Made by a program: the position numbers and the translations under genes. The notes under the pieces were generated by a model. That model worked only from the letters and a program-made list of their open reading frames with translations. It made no database searches and had not been told where the DNA came from. Below are positions 49,449 through 58,559 of a stretch of DNA of 64,000 bases, piece by piece; position 1 is the first letter of the stretch, and each line of letters opens with the position of its first letter. The stretch is from Actinomycetes bacterium (GTDB taxonomy: Bacteria; Actinomycetota; Coriobacteriia; Coriobacteriales; Eggerthellaceae). Location: positions 1 through 64,000 of the forward strand of contig JAEWQO010000007.1 in assembly GCA_023460315.1 (NCBI GenBank). Reading direction: 5' to 3'.

Positions 49449-51212
49449 GTGAAAAGCATTCTGCTGTTGAACGGTCCGAATCTGGACATGCTGGGCGTGC
49501 GAGAGCCTGCGGTGTATGGGCATGAGAGCCTGGCTTCTCTCGAACGCATGGTGAGGGAGCACGGTGCGTCCCGTGGGGTGGAGGTGACCTGTTTCCAGTC
49601 AAACAGTGAAGGCGAGCTCATCGACAAAATTCACGAAGCCCGCCACTCCTTTGACGGCATCGTGTACAACCCGGGAGCGCATACCCATTACTCCTATGCT
49701 CTCAGAGACGCGATTGCAGGTGGCGAAACCCCTTGCGTGGAGGTTCATCTGTCAGATGTGGACAGCCGGGAGGCGTTTCGTCGCGTCTCCGTCATTGCGC
49801 CAGCCTGTGTTGCCCAGGTGAAAGGGCGTGGGTTCCAAGGGTACTGCGATGCCGTTGACCTGCTGATCGACGGTGCGAGCGAACCTTTGGGAGAGGGATA
49901 TGAGCGGCGCTGCGCCCGGGGCCAGATCATCGTGGGGCATCTCCACGCGACGGACGACGGTGCGTGCGTTTCCGAGGAGTCGGAAGAAAGCTGTGCTGAT
50001 CTGGGACAGGCCGGCTCGTCGGCCCGTCGGCTCGGCCGCCTGCGGGATGCATGCGCCGCCGATGACATCCAGATGTTTCTTGTGCGAGACACGTCAGACA
50101 TCCAATGGCTGACGGCGTTCGACGGCGTCTTTGACGACGAAAAGGCCCATGCGCTTCTCGTGACCCCTCGCGACGCCGTGCTCCATACCGATTCTCGCTA
50201 CAGCCAAGCAGCTCGTATGGCCGCTCAGGCGGAGGGCGAGGTGGCGGTGGACGACGGGCGCACGACGCATGCCGGGTTCGTCTCCAGCCTGCTCTTTGCG
50301 GGTGACGGTGGAACTCCGGTGCCTCCTCCGGCCGTTCTCGGCATAGACGACTCGATCTCGCTTTCCGAATATCGTGGCCTCGAGGCGGCGCTGGGGGGAG
50401 CGGCTGCCGAAGGCCATCCCGACGGATATCCGCTTGCGGAGGCGCCTGAAAGCACGGAGCCTCGAGGGAATGCGTTTTCTGGGCTGCAAATACGCGAGAC
50501 AAGTGGCTTGGTGGTGGGGCTGCGCGCCGTGAAGGAGCCCGCGGAGATCGCGCGGATGAAAGCCGCGCAGGCCATCACCGATGCGTCGTTCGCCCATATC
50601 GTCAAATTCATGCGCATGGGCATGACGGAACGAGAGGTGCAGATTGAGCTGGAGGACTTCATGCGCCGTCACGGCGCGGAAGGCCTTGCGTTTTCATCGA
50701 TCGTCGCAACGGGAGCGAATGGCGCCAGCCCGCATGCCGTTCCGGGAGAGGCGCGGTTGGAGGCGGGGCACTGCGTGGTCATGGATTTTGGCGCGCGGGC
50801 ACAGGGATATTGCTCTGATATGACGCGCACGGTTTTCGTTGGCACTCCGGATGCGCGCATCGCCGAGGCGTATGCGGCATTGCGCCAAGCGAACGAGCGC
50901 GTCGAGGCTGCACTCAGGCCGGGCGTGACGGGTGCTGAAATGCATGAACTGGCCGAACGCGTGTTGGAAGAGGGCGGGTTTGGCGGGAGGATGGGCCATG
51001 GCCTTGGACACGGCGTGGGGATTGACATCCACGAACAGCCGAACCTTTCGCCACGCAACGACCGTCCGCTCGTTTCCGGCAATGTCGTCACCGTTGAGCC
51101 GGGCATCTATCTTCCCGGTGAGTTCGGCATGCGCTTGGAGGACTTCGGCGTGGTGACCGAGGATGGCTTTGAGGTCTTTTCCCAGTCCACGCATGACATG
51201 GTGGTCATCTAG
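49449..51212 (+). CDS. aroQ: fusion: type II 3-dehydroquinate dehydratase (AroQ) + Xaa-Pro aminopeptidase (M24)
   Basis: One uninterrupted 587-residue frame encodes two enzymes. GTG 49449 has AAAGGA 7 bases upstream. Residues 1-145 are a complete type II dehydroquinase, with LLLNGPNLDMLG, Arg18, Tyr23, QSNSEGELID, Asn74 in YNPGAHTH, and His100 in EVHLSDVDSREAF. This converts 3-dehydroquinate to 3-dehydroshikimate. After a linker (about 145-190), residues 190-350 resemble the creatinase N-terminal domain and 355-587 are an M24 metallopeptidase. Its metal ligands are Asp446, Asp457, His517/His521, Glu550 and Glu564, all present. In many Gram-positives aroQ, pepP/pepQ and efp are neighbouring separate genes; here the first two are joined. 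Both halves look active. Confidence 0.93.
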   Translation: MKSILLLNGPNLDMLGVREPAVYGHESLASLERMVREHGASRGVEVTCFQSNSEGELIDKIHEARHSFDGIVYNPGAHTHYSYALRDAIAGGETPCVEVHLSDVDSREAFRRVSVIAPACVAQVKGRGFQGYCDAVDLLIDGASEPLGEGYERRCARGQIIVGHLHATDDGACVSEESEESCADLGQAGSSARRLGRLRDACAADDIQMFLVRDTSDIQWLTAFDGVFDDEKAHALLVTPRDAVLHTDSRYSQAARMAAQAEGEVAVDDGRTTHAGFVSSLLFAGDGGTPVPPPAVLGIDDSISLSEYRGLEAALGGAAAEGHPDGYPLAEAPESTEPRGNAFSGLQIRETSGLVVGLRAVKEPAEIARMKAAQAITDASFAHIVKFMRMGMTEREVQIELEDFMRRHGAEGLAFSSIVATGANGASPHAVPGEARLEAGHCVVMDFGARAQGYCSDMTRTVFVGTPDARIAEAYAALRQANERVEAALRPGVTGAEMHELAERVLEEGGFGGRMGHGLGHGVGIDIHEQPNLSPRNDRPLVSGNVVTVEPGIYLPGEFGMRLEDFGVVTEDGFEVFSQSTHDMVVI

Positions 51213-51386
51213 CTTTCCGCAGGCAGCGTGGCGAGGGCGACGGCGCAGGCCTTTCAGCTGGTTTTTTTCTGGGCGACGTGAACCTTGCAGAGCAAGGGCG
51301 GCAGACATGGGTATAATGAACCAGTTTAAACGCATGGCGGGCGCGCGAGCAGCATGGCCGCCCGTGAACGAAAGGATTTTTCGAGA

Positions 51387-51947
51387 ATGGCTATCTCTAC
51401 CGCTGATTTCAAGAACGGCATATGCATCGAATACAACGGCAAGTTGTGCACCATCGTTGAATTTCAACATGTGAAACCTGGCAAGGGCGGTGCGTTTGTC
51501 CGCACGAAGCTTCGCGACATCAAGACGGGCCGCGTCGTTGACTACACGTTCAATGCCGGCACGAAATTCGATGCCGTTCGCCTGGAGACGAAGAAGCTCC
51601 AGTATCTGTACAACGACGGCGCGGACTTTTACTTCATGGACAATGGGACGTTTGACCAGATGTCCATTGCGGCAGATGCCGTTGGCGAAGCGGCACAGTG
51701 GCTCAAGGAGAATGACGAAGCTTCTCTTCTGTATGCAGCGGAAGAGCTGATCAGCATTGAGCCTCAGATGTTCGTTGAGCTGGAGGTGACCGAAACCGAT
51801 CCTGGTTTCAAGGGCGACACGGTCCAGGGCGGGTCCAAGCCTGCCACGCTCGAGACCGGCGCTGTCGTGCAGGTGCCCATGTTCGTCGAGCCGGGTGACA
51901 CCCTGCAGATCGACACGCGTGACGGTCGCTTCATCAAACGCGTGTAG
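51387..51947 (+). CDS. efp: translation elongation factor P
   Basis: EF-P relieves ribosome stalling at polyproline stretches. The 186-residue protein starts at ATG 51387 after AAAGGA; the frame extends upstream without support. Domain I has STADFKNGICIEYNGKLCTIVEFQHVKPGKGGAFVRTKLRDI-like content, with the tip lysine in KPGKGGAF. Domain III ends in FVEPGDTLQIDTRDGRFIKRV. The tip loop has Lys at the modification position, but no modification enzyme is in the window. It lies 174 bases after the aroQ fusion gene. Confidence 0.95.
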   Translation: MAISTADFKNGICIEYNGKLCTIVEFQHVKPGKGGAFVRTKLRDIKTGRVVDYTFNAGTKFDAVRLETKKLQYLYNDGADFYFMDNGTFDQMSIAADAVGEAAQWLKENDEASLLYAAEELISIEPQMFVELEVTETDPGFKGDTVQGGSKPATLETGAVVQVPMFVEPGDTLQIDTRDGRFIKRV

Positions 51948-51974
51948 GCTCCAAGATCGGGGAACGTCGCGCAA

Positions 51975-52002
51975 TCGGGGGCGCTCGGAAGAGCGCCCCC
52001 GA
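51975..52002 (+). terminator. intrinsic terminator after efp
   Basis: TCGGGGGCGCTC (51975-51986) pairs with GAGCGCCCCCGA (51991-52002) around a GGAA tetraloop, followed by CATTTTCTG. It lies 28 bases after the efp stop and ends the aro-efp block. A -10-like TATAAT at 52136-52141 probably starts the next operon. Confidence 0.85.
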
Positions 52003-52189
52003 CATTTTCTGTCCCGCGCGCCATCGGCATCTGCTTCCCCGCGCGTTTGTTGCCGTTTGCCTCCCCTCGCCGGCGCTATCATGTTGCTTGTCGGTGAATT
52101 TCGGTCAAAGGCGCTCCAAGACACCTGCTTTCTTCTATAATTCTTATTTCGATCTCTGACAAACCGCAAACCGAAGGGGGTGTGAGTTC

Positions 52190-54073
52190 ATGCCGAGGCT
52201 TCAGATCATGGATACCACCATCCGTGACGGCCAGCAGAGCCTGTGGGCCACGCGTATGCAGATCGGTGACATGTTGCCCATCCTGCCCAAGATGGACCGC
52301 GTTGGGTATTGGGCTATCGAGGCATGGGGCGGCGCGACATTCGATACCTGCTTGCGATTCCTCGACGAGAACCCCTGGGAGCGCCTGCGCTCCATCAAGG
52401 CCAACACGCCTAACACGCCGTTGGCCATGTTGTCTCGTGGCCAGAACCTCGTGGGATACAAGCATTACTCTCGCGAAATATGCAGCCGTTTCATCCATGC
52501 TGCCAAGCGCAATGGCGTGCATGTCTTTCGTGTGTTCGACGCGCTCAATGACATTCGCAATGTCGTGGACAACGCCGAAGCCATCAAAGAGTGCGGCGGG
52601 CATTTTGAGGGAGCCATTTCTTACACGATGTCGCCGGTGCACACGCTGGACAGCTACCTGGACTACGGCCAGAAGCTCAAGGACCTTGGCGCCGACTCCA
52701 TTGCCATCAAAGACATGGCCGGCATGCTCACCCCCTATCGCACCGAACGCATGGTCAAGGCGTTCAATGCTGAGGTTGGCCTGCCGTTGCACATTCATTG
52801 CCACTACGTTGGAGGAATGGCTCCCGCAAACATCATCAAGGCCGCTGAAGCCGGCGCTGCCATCGCCGACACCGCACATGCGCCCCTGGCTTTCGGAAAC
52901 TCACATCCTGCGGTCGAGATGATCGTCGCGGCCCTTCAGGAGAGCCGTTACGATACGGGTCTTGACTTGGACCTTCTGTTTGAGATTGCGGAATATTGGG
53001 AAGAGGTGCGCAAGCGCGGCCACTACAAGCGAGGCGTCTCTTCGCTTATGCACATGAAAGTGTATTCACATCAGGTGCCGGGCGGCATGATGTCGAACTT
53101 GGTATCCCAGCTTGAGATACAGAATGCCGGCGATCGCCTGCCGGAGGTCATGGCGGAGATTCCGAAGGTTCGGGCCGAAGTTGGCTATCCGCCTCTCGTC
53201 ACGCCGCTTTCCCAGATCGTTGGCACGCAGGCTGTCTTCAACGTTTTGACGGGCAAGCGATGGAGCGTTGTGTCCAAGGAAATGAAGGATTACATCTGCG
53301 GCTACTATGGCAAGGCGCCCGGCCGTATGGACAAGGACATTGTGGCCAAGGTCGTGGGCAATTCCGAGATGCTGCCGCCGGACGTGGCGCCCGGCTCTCT
53401 CGTCACGACAACCTATGCTCAGATGGAGGAGGAGATAGGCGACCTCGCAAAAAGCGAAGAGGATGTTCTCATGTACGCCTTGTTCCCGAACGAGGCCCGT
53501 ACCTATCTGAGCAAACACCGCACATCGGAGAAGGTCGATTTCCTCATGGAGCAGGAGTCGAGCCACACCAAGGAGGACGATTACGTGGACATCAATCAAA
53601 TTCGCGAGTTGGTTCGCGTTGCCGAGGAAAGCGGCGTCGGCGAGATTGTGGTGGAAGAGGAGGGCACGCGCATCGCCGTGCGCATGCCCGGCACCCTGTC
53701 TGCCGAGGCGATGGCTGCAGCACCTGTTGCAGCCGTGGCGCCGGCACCCACATCGGCCGAGCCTGCGGCTCCTGCAATCGACGAGGCCGCCCGTCCTTCC
53801 AGCTGGTATGCCGTCACTGCTCCCATGGTGGGCACGTTTTACGAGTCTCCCGCACCGGGCGAGCCTCCCTTCGTCCAGGTGGGCGATGAGGTTGCTGCCA
53901 ATCAGACGCTGTGCATCGTCGAAGCCATGAAGCTCATGAACGAGATCACGGCCGAGGAAATGGGAACCGTGCGCGAGGTGTGCGTCGAGGATTCCTCTCC
54001 GGTCGAATTCGGCACCGTCTTGTTCTATGTCGAGCCCCATGGCACGCCCGCACCGGCTCCGGAGACGGCGTAA
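52190..54073 (+). CDS. fusion: carboxyltransferase (pyruvate carboxylase B / OadA type) + AccB-like biotin carrier
   Basis: The 627-residue protein starts with the carboxyltransferase domain (about 1-470). It has DTTIRDGQQSLWATRM, FRVFDALNDIRN, SIAIKDMAGMLTP with the carbamylated-lysine-type site, and the metal ligands HCHYVGG, as in pyruvate carboxylase B and oxaloacetate decarboxylase alpha. Residues 465-500 match the AccB N-terminal helix (DINQIRELVRVAEESGVGEI). An alanine/proline linker follows, then a biotinyl domain (about 545-620) with EAMKLMN and the biotinylated Lys581. The neighbour is accC, overlapping by one base (TAATG). In Bacillus the slot between efp and accC holds plain accB, so AccB seems to have gained a transferase domain. 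The acceptor is probably pyruvate; fatty-acid synthesis use is possible. Confidence 0.88.
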   Translation: MPRLQIMDTTIRDGQQSLWATRMQIGDMLPILPKMDRVGYWAIEAWGGATFDTCLRFLDENPWERLRSIKANTPNTPLAMLSRGQNLVGYKHYSREICSRFIHAAKRNGVHVFRVFDALNDIRNVVDNAEAIKECGGHFEGAISYTMSPVHTLDSYLDYGQKLKDLGADSIAIKDMAGMLTPYRTERMVKAFNAEVGLPLHIHCHYVGGMAPANIIKAAEAGAAIADTAHAPLAFGNSHPAVEMIVAALQESRYDTGLDLDLLFEIAEYWEEVRKRGHYKRGVSSLMHMKVYSHQVPGGMMSNLVSQLEIQNAGDRLPEVMAEIPKVRAEVGYPPLVTPLSQIVGTQAVFNVLTGKRWSVVSKEMKDYICGYYGKAPGRMDKDIVAKVVGNSEMLPPDVAPGSLVTTTYAQMEEEIGDLAKSEEDVLMYALFPNEARTYLSKHRTSEKVDFLMEQESSHTKEDDYVDINQIRELVRVAEESGVGEIVVEEEGTRIAVRMPGTLSAEAMAAAPVAAVAPAPTSAEPAAPAIDEAARPSSWYAVTAPMVGTFYESPAPGEPPFVQVGDEVAANQTLCIVEAMKLMNEITAEEMGTVREVCVEDSSPVEFGTVLFYVEPHGTPAPAPETA

Positions 54074-55425
54074 TGTTCAACAAGATCCTGATCGCGAATC
54101 GTGGCGAGGTCGCCTTGCGCGTCATGCGTGCCTGCAAGGAGCTCGGCGTGAAGACCGTTGCCGTCTATTCTACCGAGGATGCCGACACGTATCCGGTTCA
54201 GTATGCCGACGAGGCCGTCTGCATCGGGCCCGCCCAAGCGAATAAAAGCTATCTGGTGATGTCCAGCATCATAGCTGCGGCTCAGAATACGGGGGCAGAA
54301 GCCATTCATCCAGGCTACGGCTTCCTTGCCGAGAACGCTGATTTTGCACGCGCCTGCGCGGAGCATGACCTGGTGTTCATCGGCCCCTCTCCTGAGTGCA
54401 TCGAGCGCATGGGTGACAAGAGCATGGCTCGCGAAACCATGCGGCAATGCGGCGTTCCCACCGTTCCCGGCTCGGATGGCTGCATCGACACTGCTTCTGA
54501 GGCCAAAGCCTTTGCTGACCGGGTGGGGTATCCGGTGCTTATCAAGGCCACTGCCGGCGGTGGCGGCAAGGGCATGAGGGAAGTGCATGATCCCGCGAAT
54601 CTTGAGGCCCAGTATCAGGCAGCGCGCACCGAAGCTGGTGCCGCTTTTGGAAACGACGCAGTTTATCTGGAAAAACTTGTGCTTCGTCCCCGTCATGTTG
54701 AGATCCAGATCTTGGCAGACGATTTCGGCAACAACATTGCCTTGTGCGAACGTGATTGCTCGGTTCAGCGGCGGCATCAGAAGCTTGTTGAGGAAGCTCC
54801 CTCTCCGGCGCTCACCGAGGACCTTCGCCGCGCCATGGGCGTGGCAGCCATCAAGGCCGTGCGTGCCACGGGATATCGAAATGCCGGCACCATCGAGTTT
54901 TTGCTCGATACAGAAGGAAACTTCTACTTCATGGAAATGAATACCCGGGTGCAGGTGGAGCATCCGGTCACCGAGCAGATCACGGGCACCGACATCATCA
55001 AAGAACAGTTGCGCATCGCTTCGGGCGAGCCGATGAGCTGTGCCGACCGGGCGCCGTTTGTCCCGATGGGCCATGCAATGGAATTTCGCATCAATGCGGA
55101 GGACCCCGCGCATGGTTTTCGCCCCTGCCCCGGGACCATCACGAAATTCGAGGCTCCGGCCGGTCCGGGCGTCCGCGTGGAAAGCTATGTGCGAACCGGG
55201 TCGCGCATTTCGCCTTATTATGACTCGCTTGTCGCAAAGCTGATCGTCTATGGACAAGATCGTGACGAGGCCCTTGCCCGCGGCCGTCGCGCGCTTGACG
55301 AATTCGTCATCGAAGGCATAGAAACCACGCTTTCATTTCATCGGCGTGTTTTGGACAATGCGGTGTTCTGTGCTGGCGAGGCGACAACCGATTTCATCGA
55401 AACCCAGATGGGAGATGTGTTATGA
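54073..55425 (+). CDS. accC: biotin carboxylase
   Basis: The 450-residue ATP-grasp enzyme carboxylates biotin with bicarbonate and ATP. Motifs are KILIANRGEVALRVMRACKE, AIHPGYGFLAENADFA, the ATP-binding KATAGGGGKGMREV, EIQILADDFGNNIALCERDC, MEMNTRVQVEHPVTEQITG and EFRINAEDP. The ATG overlaps the stop of the carboxyltransferase-AccB gene, so the two subunits are translationally coupled. The partner biotin is on Lys581 of the upstream protein. It overlaps the Gls24-like gene by 4 bases. Confidence 0.95.
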   Translation: MFNKILIANRGEVALRVMRACKELGVKTVAVYSTEDADTYPVQYADEAVCIGPAQANKSYLVMSSIIAAAQNTGAEAIHPGYGFLAENADFARACAEHDLVFIGPSPECIERMGDKSMARETMRQCGVPTVPGSDGCIDTASEAKAFADRVGYPVLIKATAGGGGKGMREVHDPANLEAQYQAARTEAGAAFGNDAVYLEKLVLRPRHVEIQILADDFGNNIALCERDCSVQRRHQKLVEEAPSPALTEDLRRAMGVAAIKAVRATGYRNAGTIEFLLDTEGNFYFMEMNTRVQVEHPVTEQITGTDIIKEQLRIASGEPMSCADRAPFVPMGHAMEFRINAEDPAHGFRPCPGTITKFEAPAGPGVRVESYVRTGSRISPYYDSLVAKLIVYGQDRDEALARGRRALDEFVIEGIETTLSFHRRVLDNAVFCAGEATTDFIETQMGDVL

Positions 55426-55769
55426 CAGAATTGAATGTTGATGGCATGGCGCTTGCGCCCGGAGTTGTCGAGACGATTGTGTCCATAGCGGTCAACGAGG
55501 TTGAAGGCGTGGCTTCGGTGGGACCGGCGACTGCAGGAGCCCTGCGTGCCGTGTTCGCCACCAAGCCGACGACGCAGGGCATCGACATCTCGGTCAATGG
55601 AGACGACAAGCTGAACATCTCGGTGCATATCGATGTCTTTTACGGGTATGTCTTGCCAGATCTTGCCGCCAATGTGCGTGCAGCCGTTGCCGACGCCGTG
55701 TCGAGCCAGGTTGGCCTTTCCGTCGATGCCGTCGATGTTTACATCGACGGCATCCAGTTCGCTCAGTAG
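55422..55769 (+). CDS. Asp23/Gls24 family envelope stress response protein
   Basis: The 115-residue protein belongs to the Asp23/Gls24 family (DUF322), as shown by LAPGVVETIVSIAVNEVEGV, QGIDISVNGDDKLNISVHIDVFYG and VRAAVADAVSSQVGLSVDAVDVYIDGI. The Bacillus YqhY protein of this family sits at the same place, after accC and before nusB, and has been tied to control of acetyl-CoA carboxylase. The context here is identical, so a similar role is likely (inference). Confidence 0.9.
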   Translation: MTELNVDGMALAPGVVETIVSIAVNEVEGVASVGPATAGALRAVFATKPTTQGIDISVNGDDKLNISVHIDVFYGYVLPDLAANVRAAVADAVSSQVGLSVDAVDVYIDGIQFAQ

Positions 55770-55793
55770 CGCCACGGAGGCTCAGACGACTTT

Positions 55794-56348
55794 ATGACTG
55801 TAAAACGACATGAGCGGACACGTGCCCGCCGCGCGGCTCTGCAGATTCTCTACACGAGCGAAATCACGGAGAGTTCTCCGGCGGACATCGCCGAAAAGGA
55901 GACCTATCTTTCCGATGACGGAGTGTTGTCCGACTATGCTGAAGCGCTTGTCCATGGCGTTGCCGAACATCGCGATGACATCGATGGGCAGTTGACGGCA
56001 ACGTCTGAGAACTGGTCACTTGCCCGCATGCCTATCGTGGATCGCTCCATTCTGCGTTTGGCGACCTATGAGATGCTGTATGTGGAAGACGTGCCGACTT
56101 CGGTTGCCATCAACGAGGCGGTGGAGTTGGCCAAGGATTTTGGTGGAGAAGACGAGTCTCCTCGCTTCGTGAACGGTGTGCTCGGCCGCATCGCAAAGCG
56201 TCTTGAAGGGGATGCCGCTTCCTGCCTCCCTCCGCTCGTTGCTCCGCAGCTTGGCGGCGAGGACGCCGGCATCGACCTCCCTTCGTCATGGAACGCGGCA
56301 CAAGCCGGGGAGAGTGTTGTCGGGGAAGGCAGTCTTTATGACGCTTGA
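55794..56348 (+). CDS. nusB: transcription antitermination factor NusB
   Basis: NusB with S10 binds boxA of rRNA operons. The 184-residue protein has RTRARRAALQILYTSEIT at the start and MPIVDRSILRLATYEMLY, VAINEAVELAKDFGGEDES and RFVNGVLGRIAK, all standard. About 40 residues of variable sequence extend the C-terminus past the usual end. They overlap the xseB start by 11 bases. Confidence 0.94.
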   Translation: MTVKRHERTRARRAALQILYTSEITESSPADIAEKETYLSDDGVLSDYAEALVHGVAEHRDDIDGQLTATSENWSLARMPIVDRSILRLATYEMLYVEDVPTSVAINEAVELAKDFGGEDESPRFVNGVLGRIAKRLEGDAASCLPPLVAPQLGGEDAGIDLPSSWNAAQAGESVVGEGSLYDA

Positions 56349-56649
56349 GGCCTATGACACGTTCGATGCGATGAAGGCTCGGCTTGACGAGATAGCCGAT
56401 GAGGTGAATGCTGAGGGCATCTCTCTTGACGACGCCCTGGCGCTTTACGAGGAGGCAGTTGCACTCGGCTTGCGTGCGAGCGATCTGCTTGAGGAGGGGA
56501 GTTTTCCTTCAGAAGCCGAGGGGGCTTTGCGGGGGCAGGAAACGAAGCATTCTGCCGCGGTGGAAGGCTCTGATGGCAGCATGGTTTCCGCTGCTTCTTC
56601 CCCCGCTGCAGCCGCCGACGGAGCGGCAGATGCGGCCGTTTCGGTCTAA
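56338..56649 (+). CDS. xseB: exodeoxyribonuclease VII small subunit
   Basis: XseB is the small subunit of ExoVII. The 103-residue protein starts at ATG 56338 with GGGGAAGG 9 bases upstream, overlapping nusB. Family signature: FDAMKARLDEIADEV, EGISLDDALALYEEAVALG and a helical LRASDLLEEG. The last 45 residues are an alanine/serine-rich tail not typical of the family. The large subunit xseA, often adjacent, is not in the window. Confidence 0.85.
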   Translation: MTLEAYDTFDAMKARLDEIADEVNAEGISLDDALALYEEAVALGLRASDLLEEGSFPSEAEGALRGQETKHSAAVEGSDGSMVSAASSPAAAADGAADAAVSV

Positions 56650-56669
56650 AGTTCGACGGAGACAGGTTC

Positions 56670-58559
56670 ATGGACGAAAAACGCATACTCGATCTCATAT
56701 CGTCGCCGGCAGATCTCAAGCTGCTCACCGACGCGGAACTCTCTATCTTGGCAAACGAGATTCGCGAGGAGATCATTGCCGTCACTTCCCAGACCGGTGG
56801 TCATGTGGCTTCCTCGCTGGGAGCTGTCGAGATCATCCTTGCGATGCACAGCCTGCTCGATTGTCCGCGTGACCGCTTTGTGTTCGATGTCGGCCATCAG
56901 GCTTATTCGCACAAGCTGATCACCGGGCGTTTGGAGGCGTTCCAGACCCTGCGTTCCTATGGCGGATTGTCCGGATTTCCCAAACCGGACGAGAGTCCCT
57001 ATGACGTGCACCCGTCGGGTCACGCGTCCGATTCGCTCTCCGTTGCCCTGGGTTTGGCGAAGGCGCGGGATTTAGCCGGCGGAAACGAAAAGGTGGTCGC
57101 CCTCATCGGCGATGCTGCACTGTCGGGTGGCATGGCGTTCGAGGCACTGAACCACATTGGCCAAGCACAGACGCCTCTGGTGATAATACTCAACGACAAT
57201 GAGATGTCCATCTCGCGCAACGTCGGTGCCCTCATGAAGCATTTGGGTTACATGCGCACTTCCACACACTATCGGCACACAAGGGATTCCGTGCAGGAAA
57301 AGCTGGAGAGCAGTGGGCCTGTTGGCAATGCGCTCGCGAATTTCGGTCGGAATGTGAAGGAGTCGATGAAGCAATTCGTCATTCCCCATTCGATGATGTT
57401 CGAGCAGCTGGGAATTGTGTGCACGGCACCTATTGACGGACACGACATCGGCTTGCTGAAAGAGATGTTCGCCCAGGTCCTTGAGGCTGAGGGTCCGGTG
57501 CTCGTGCATGTGGTGACGCAAAAGGGAGCTGGCTATGCGCCCGCCTTCAACGACCCGGAGAAATTCCATGGCGTTGGCCCGTATGACATTGCGACGGGCC
57601 AGGTGAAGAAGAAGGAGGGGTCGGCACCTTCCTACACGAGCGTGTTCGGCAACGCCCTTGTCAAGGAAGCGCGCCAAGATGATCGCATCGTCGCCATCAC
57701 GTCCGCCATGAAAGACGGAACGGGCCTCACCCGGTTTGCGGAAGAATTTCCCGAACGATTCATCGATTCGGGCATAGCTGAGGAACATGCTGTCGGTTTT
57801 GCTTCGGGACTTGCCCTGGGTGGGAAAAAGCCCGTGGTTGCCATTTATTCGACATTCTTGCAGCGGGCGATCGATCAGCTCATCATCAACAACGCCCTGC
57901 CCAACCTGGATGTCGTGTTTGCCATCGATCGGGCTGGCATCGTCGGTTCGGACGGTCCGACGCACCATGGCATGTTCGATCTGGTTTACACTCGCATGGT
58001 TCCCCATCTTCGAGTGCTTGCACCTTCGAACGAAGCCGAGCTTGTGCATGCGCTGCATACCGCTCTCGCGTTGGGGGGTCCGTTTGCGATTCGTTATCCC
58101 CGTGGCTCAGCGGAGGGCGTGCCTTTGCCCGACGAGCCGCAGGTTCTGGAAGTTGGCAAAGCGCACGTTGTGCGCGAAGGACAAGACGTTGCCATCCTTG
58201 CATTCGGCTGCATGGTTTCTCGGGCCTTGGACGCTGCGGGACTGCTGGCCAGGCAGGGAATCGATGCGCGAGTGGTGGACATGCGCTGGGTGAAGCCACT
58301 CGATACTGATGCCATTGCCGCCGCGGCGCAGACGAAGCTTGTCGTGACGGTCGAAAACGGCATAGTGGAGGGTGGTGTCGGCGAAGGGGTTTTGGGCGAA
58401 CTTGCCCGACAAGGCATCAAGGCGAAGGCGCTCACCCTGGGAATTCCCGATTCTTTCGTGCCGCAAGGCACGGTCGAACTTCTGTTGAGCGATTTGGGGC
58501 TTGATGCCGAGGGCATCGCGGCCTCGGTTGCCGAAACGTTGCAGGATCAGAAAGGCTGA
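56670..58559 (+). CDS. dxs: 1-deoxy-D-xylulose-5-phosphate synthase
   Basis: Dxs condenses pyruvate and glyceraldehyde 3-phosphate with TPP at the start of the MEP isoprenoid pathway. The 629-residue protein has GGHVASSLGAVEI, DVGHQAYSHKLITGR, the TPP motif GDAALSGGMAFEALNHIG with NDNEMSIS, and HVVTQKGAGYAPA. The pyrimidine domain has DSGIAEEHAVGFASGLA and DRAGIVGSDGPTHHGMFD. The C-terminal domain has VENGIVEGGVGEGV. AGGTTC weakly precedes the ATG. It closes the operon. Confidence 0.96.
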   Translation: MDEKRILDLISSPADLKLLTDAELSILANEIREEIIAVTSQTGGHVASSLGAVEIILAMHSLLDCPRDRFVFDVGHQAYSHKLITGRLEAFQTLRSYGGLSGFPKPDESPYDVHPSGHASDSLSVALGLAKARDLAGGNEKVVALIGDAALSGGMAFEALNHIGQAQTPLVIILNDNEMSISRNVGALMKHLGYMRTSTHYRHTRDSVQEKLESSGPVGNALANFGRNVKESMKQFVIPHSMMFEQLGIVCTAPIDGHDIGLLKEMFAQVLEAEGPVLVHVVTQKGAGYAPAFNDPEKFHGVGPYDIATGQVKKKEGSAPSYTSVFGNALVKEARQDDRIVAITSAMKDGTGLTRFAEEFPERFIDSGIAEEHAVGFASGLALGGKKPVVAIYSTFLQRAIDQLIINNALPNLDVVFAIDRAGIVGSDGPTHHGMFDLVYTRMVPHLRVLAPSNEAELVHALHTALALGGPFAIRYPRGSAEGVPLPDEPQVLEVGKAHVVREGQDVAILAFGCMVSRALDAAGLLARQGIDARVVDMRWVKPLDTDAIAAAAQTKLVVTVENGIVEGGVGEGVLGELARQGIKAKALTLGIPDSFVPQGTVELLLSDLGLDAEGIAASVAETLQDQKG

